Below, in pieces: positions 61,171 through 64,000 of a stretch of DNA of 64,000 bases. The DNA comes from Chromobotia macracanthus (taxonomy: Eukaryota > Chordata > Actinopteri > Cypriniformes > Botiidae): positions 6,952,001 through 7,016,000 of the forward strand of contig JAZGTH010000072.1 of the NCBI GenBank assembly GCA_036877525.1, given 5' to 3'. Positions within the stretch are counted from its first letter, which is position 1. Each line of letters opens with the position of its first letter. Both the position numbers and the translations under genes were made by a program. Under the pieces are notes generated by a model, which saw nothing but the letters and a program-made list of their open reading frames with translations, made no database searches and was not told the origin of the DNA.

Positions 61171-63527
61171 GTGTTCAGCTGTTCTGTGTGATTATTCTTC
61201 AGCTGTTTTGGGTGTGTTTATTCTTCAGTTTTTATTCTTCAGCTGTTCTGTGTAATTATTCTTCAGATGTTTTGGGTGATTCTTCTACAGCTGTTCTGTG
61301 TGATCCTTCTTCAGATGTTTTGGGTGTTTATTCTTCAGCTGTTCTGTGTGATTATTCTTCAGATGTTTTGGGTGATTCTTCTTCAGCTGTTCTGTGTGAT
61401 TATTCTTCAGATGTTTTGGGTGTTTATTCTTCAGGTGTTCTGTGTGATTATTCTTCAGATGTTTTGGGTGATTCTTCTTTACGTGTTCTGTGTGATTATT
61501 CTTCAGATGTTTTGGGTGTTTATTCTTCAGCTGTTCTGTGTGATTATTCTTCAGATGTTTTGGGTGATTCTTCTTCAGATGTTTTGGGTGTTTATTCTTC
61601 AGATGTTCTGTGTGATTATTCTTCAGATGTTTTGGGTGATTCTTCTACAGCTGTTGTGTGTGATTATTCTTCAGATGTTTTGGGTGATTCTTCTTCAGAT
61701 GTTCTGTGTGATTATTCTTCAGATGTTTTGGGTGATTCTTCTACAGCTGTTCTGTGTGATTATTCTTCAGATGTTTTGGGTGATTCTTCTTCAGCTGTTC
61801 TGTGTGATTATTCTTCAGATGTTTTGGGTGATTCTTCTACAGCTGTTCTGTGTGATTATTCTTCAGATGTTTTGGGTGATTCTTCTACAGCTGTTCTGTG
61901 TGATTATTTTTTAGATGTTTTGGGTGATTCTTCTTCAGCTGTTCTGTGTGATTATTCTTCAGATGTTTTGGGTGTTTATTCTTCAGCTGTTCTGTGTGAT
62001 TATTCTTCAGATGTTTTGGGTGTTTATTCTTCAGCTGTTCTGTGTGATTATTCTTCAGATGTTTTGGGTGATTCTTCTTCAGATGTTTTGGGTGTTTATT
62101 CTTCAGATGTTCTGTGTGATTATTCTTCAGATGTTTTGGGTGATTCTTCTACAGCTGTTCTGTGTGATTATTCTTCAGATGTTTTGGGTGATTCTTCTAC
62201 AGCTGTTCTGTGTGATTATTCTTCTGTTCTGTGTGATTATTCTTCAGATGTTTTGGGTGTTTATTCTTCAGATGTTTTGGGTGTTTATTCTTCAGATGTT
62301 CTGTGTGATTATTCTTCAGATGTTTTGGGTGATTCTTCTACAGCTGTTCTGTGTGATTATTCTTCAGATGTTTTGGGTGATTCTTCTTCAGATGTTTTGG
62401 GTGTTTATTCTTCAGATGTTCTGTGTGATTATTCTTCAGATGTTTTGGGTGATTCTTCTACAGCTGTTCTGTGTGATTATTCTTCAGATGTTTTGGGTGA
62501 TTCTTCTACAGCTGTTCTGTGTGATTATTCTTCTGTTCTGTGTGATTATTCTTCAGATGTTTTGGGTGTTTATTCTTCAGATGTTTTGGGTGTTTATTCT
62601 TCAGATGTTCTGTGTGATTATTCTTCAGATGTTTTGGGTGATTCTTCTACAGCTGTTCTGTGTGATTATTCTTCAGATGTTTTGGGTGATTCTTCTTCAG
62701 ATGTTTTGGGTGTTTAGATGTTCTGTGTGATTATTCTTCAGATGTTTTGGGTGATTCTTCTACAGCTGTTCTGTGTGATTATTCTTCAGATGTTTTGGGT
62801 GATTCTTCTTCAGATGTTTTGGGTGTTTATTCTTCAGATGTTCTGTGTGATTATTCTTCAGATGTTTTGGGTGATTCTTCTACAGCTGTTCTGTGTGATT
62901 ATTCTTCAGATGTTTTGGGTGATTCTTCTACAGCTGTTCTGTGTGATTATTTTTTAGATGTTTTGGGTGATTCTTCTTCAGATGTTTTGGGTGATTCTTC
63001 TACAGCTGTTCTGTGTGATTATTCTTCAGATGTTTTGGGTGATTCTTCTACAGCTGTTCTGTGTGATTATTCTTCAGATGTTTTGGGTGATTCTTCTACA
63101 GCTGTTCTGTGTGATTATTTTTTAGATGTTTTGGGTGATTCTTCTTCAGCTGTTCTGTGTGATTATTCTTCAGATGTTTTGGTTGTTTATTCTTCAGGTG
63201 TTCTGTGTGATCATTCTTCAGATGTTTTGGGTGTTTATTCTTCAGCTGTTCTGTGTGATTATTCTTCAGATGTTTTGGGTGATTCTTCTTCAGCTGTTCT
63301 GTGTGATTATTCTTCAGATGTTTTGGGTGTTTTTTCTTCAGCTGTTCTGTGTGATTATTCTTCAGATGTTTTGGGTGATTCTTCTTCAGGCATTCTCTGT
63401 TTTTTATTGTTTAGGTTTGGGTTGCAGACAGAGGAAACAAGCGAATCCAGGTGTTCAACTCAGTGACGGGTGACTGGCTGGGATCATGGGGAAGCTGTTT
63501 TAAAGATGATGCTCCGTACTCTGTCAG
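57678..63527 (+). CDS. nhlrc3: NHL repeat-containing protein 3, first six exons, continues off window
   Basis: Exons 57678-57728, 58031-58183, 58259-58409, 58544-58744, 58824-58915 and 63415-63527 join in phase for about 253 residues. The sixth ends at ag|gtagga and the remaining exon(s) lie right of the window. The N-terminus MAIIIFIMFMYGSISSH is hydrophobic and looks like a signal peptide or anchor. The NHL-repeat body has YKLDISWPIHPEHFTGQVFG, RGDNIPKVLVF, MPHGIF, VWITDVGNGPYGHTVKQYSP, GEMYIVDGDGGLNNRLIKLS, FYIPHSVAVD and VWVADRGNKRIQVF. These match human NHLRC3 closely in order and spacing. NHLRC3 is a little-studied, probably secreted or lysosome/granule-associated beta-propeller protein. 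Donor of exon 3 (aatg|gttggt) is the weakest border but keeps the phase. Intron 5 is a 4.4-kb minisatellite. Confidence 0.93.
58996..63392. repeat. 4.4-kb minisatellite, 24-bp unit, about 180 copies, in nhlrc3 intron 5
   Basis: Monomers of 24 bp such as attattcttcagatgtttt-gggtg and attcttctacagctgttctg-tgtg. They are usually arranged as tgtg-type / gggtg-type pairs (a 48-bp dimer), with longer repeating blocks near 62050-62700. The left end shows more variation (ttcacatg, ttcaggtg). A T-tract of about 37 bases interrupts it at 61134-61170. It ends 22 bases before the exon 6 acceptor. Confidence 0.98.
61134..61170. repeat. T homopolymer inside the 24-bp array
   Basis: An unbroken run of T between tcgttttggg and ggtgttcagc. 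The flanking units are irregular here, from about 61095 to 61235. Confidence 0.9.
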
Positions 63528-64000
63528 GTAGGATGGTTACTATTGCCAGCTGGTAAAGTATGATGTTAGCAACACCTAGGTTAAAGGTATAATTGCCAGG
63601 AAATATATTTATAGTTAAAACATATGCTTTGAAAACACTTTAGCCACTATTTTAGGTGCAATAAAGTATTGTGGTAAAGTGCGAATAGTATTAATTTACT
63701 AACCAATCAAAATATAAGTCACCTGACTGATGATAAAACAGGTGAAAAAATGCCATAGACGTACAAGGACCAGAGAAGAGACCAGAATATCACAGAGACT
63801 CACAACCACAAAACGTCATCAGTCATCTAGTAGTGCCCTAACAACCACCAGAACACAACCAGTCAGAACACACGTAGCCTCATGGAAATGACCAGGAGTT
63901 TTACATGGGCACAGCTGTAACAAATCAACTTCAGAAGTTTACAGTCATAGATTTTGCACTTTGCGCCTGTGTTTGCATCTCACTGTGACTTTTGAATCTC
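63528..64000 (+). other. Start of nhlrc3 intron 6
   Basis: No exon seen up to the edge. A degenerate SINE head-like stretch (gctggtaaagtatgatgtta) lies near 63550-63600. A dispersed repeat fragment shared with 39180 lies near 63780-63850. Confidence 0.5.

Noticed and set aside
58994..63473. Open frames of up to 859 codons (DYSSDVLGVYSSGVLC and LQMFWVFILQLFCVI types), the latter looking like a membrane protein
   Set aside because: By-product of a 24-bp repeat in nhlrc3 intron 5. Hydrophobicity comes from T-rich codons.

Overview
This is vertebrate nuclear DNA, most likely from a cyprinid (carp, minnow or zebrafish-like) fish. Genes are split into many short exons with GT-AG introns. Encoded proteins match vertebrate families along their length. 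The intervening DNA carries several tRNA-headed SINEs ending in the 'gataaaagtgtctg...' tail familiar from cyprinids, plus foldback elements and a very heavy load of minisatellites.

Seven genes were reconstructed by joining exons in phase. Left to right: ankle2 (minus, 463-3061), fam222a (plus, coding 10794-14524), dact3 (plus, coding 17536-22807), dmpk (plus, coding 29783-38016), an ovo-like zinc-finger gene (minus, coding 40262-46526), vasp (plus, recognisable from 51807 to 55358, first exons not found) and nhlrc3 (plus, 57678 to beyond 63527, last exon(s) off the right edge). They are not an operon or pathway: a nuclear-envelope LEM protein, an uncharacterised FAM222 protein, a Wnt/Dishevelled antagonist, a Rho-type Ser/Thr kinase, an epithelial transcription factor, an actin polymerase and a secreted-type NHL protein. 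In human, DACT3, DMPK and VASP lie close together on 19q13.3, and ANKLE2 and FAM222A are both on 12q24, so the window looks like a join of two ancestral blocks.

The striking part is the tandem-repeat content. At least nine minisatellites fill about 14 kb: 1.52 kb (21-bp unit), 17.07-17.57 kb (54 bp, carrying the dact3 start codon), 25.77-26.74 kb (30 bp), 27.77-28.40 kb (69 bp), 32.09-32.30 kb (about 31 bp, each unit resembling the dmpk exon 2 splice acceptor), 40.58-44.62 kb (22/27/32 bp, running into an ovo-like splice acceptor), 48.53-51.11 kb (27 bp then about 80 bp), 56.49-56.89 kb (27 bp) and 59.0-63.39 kb (24 bp, about 180 copies in an nhlrc3 intron). Many units hold a pyrimidine-rich CAG that resembles a 3' splice site on the sense strand of the host gene. 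The long open frames across these arrays are by-products of units whose length is a multiple of three, and I do not call them genes.

Exon limits come from reading splice signals, phase and family similarity by eye. No alignment or transcript evidence was available.
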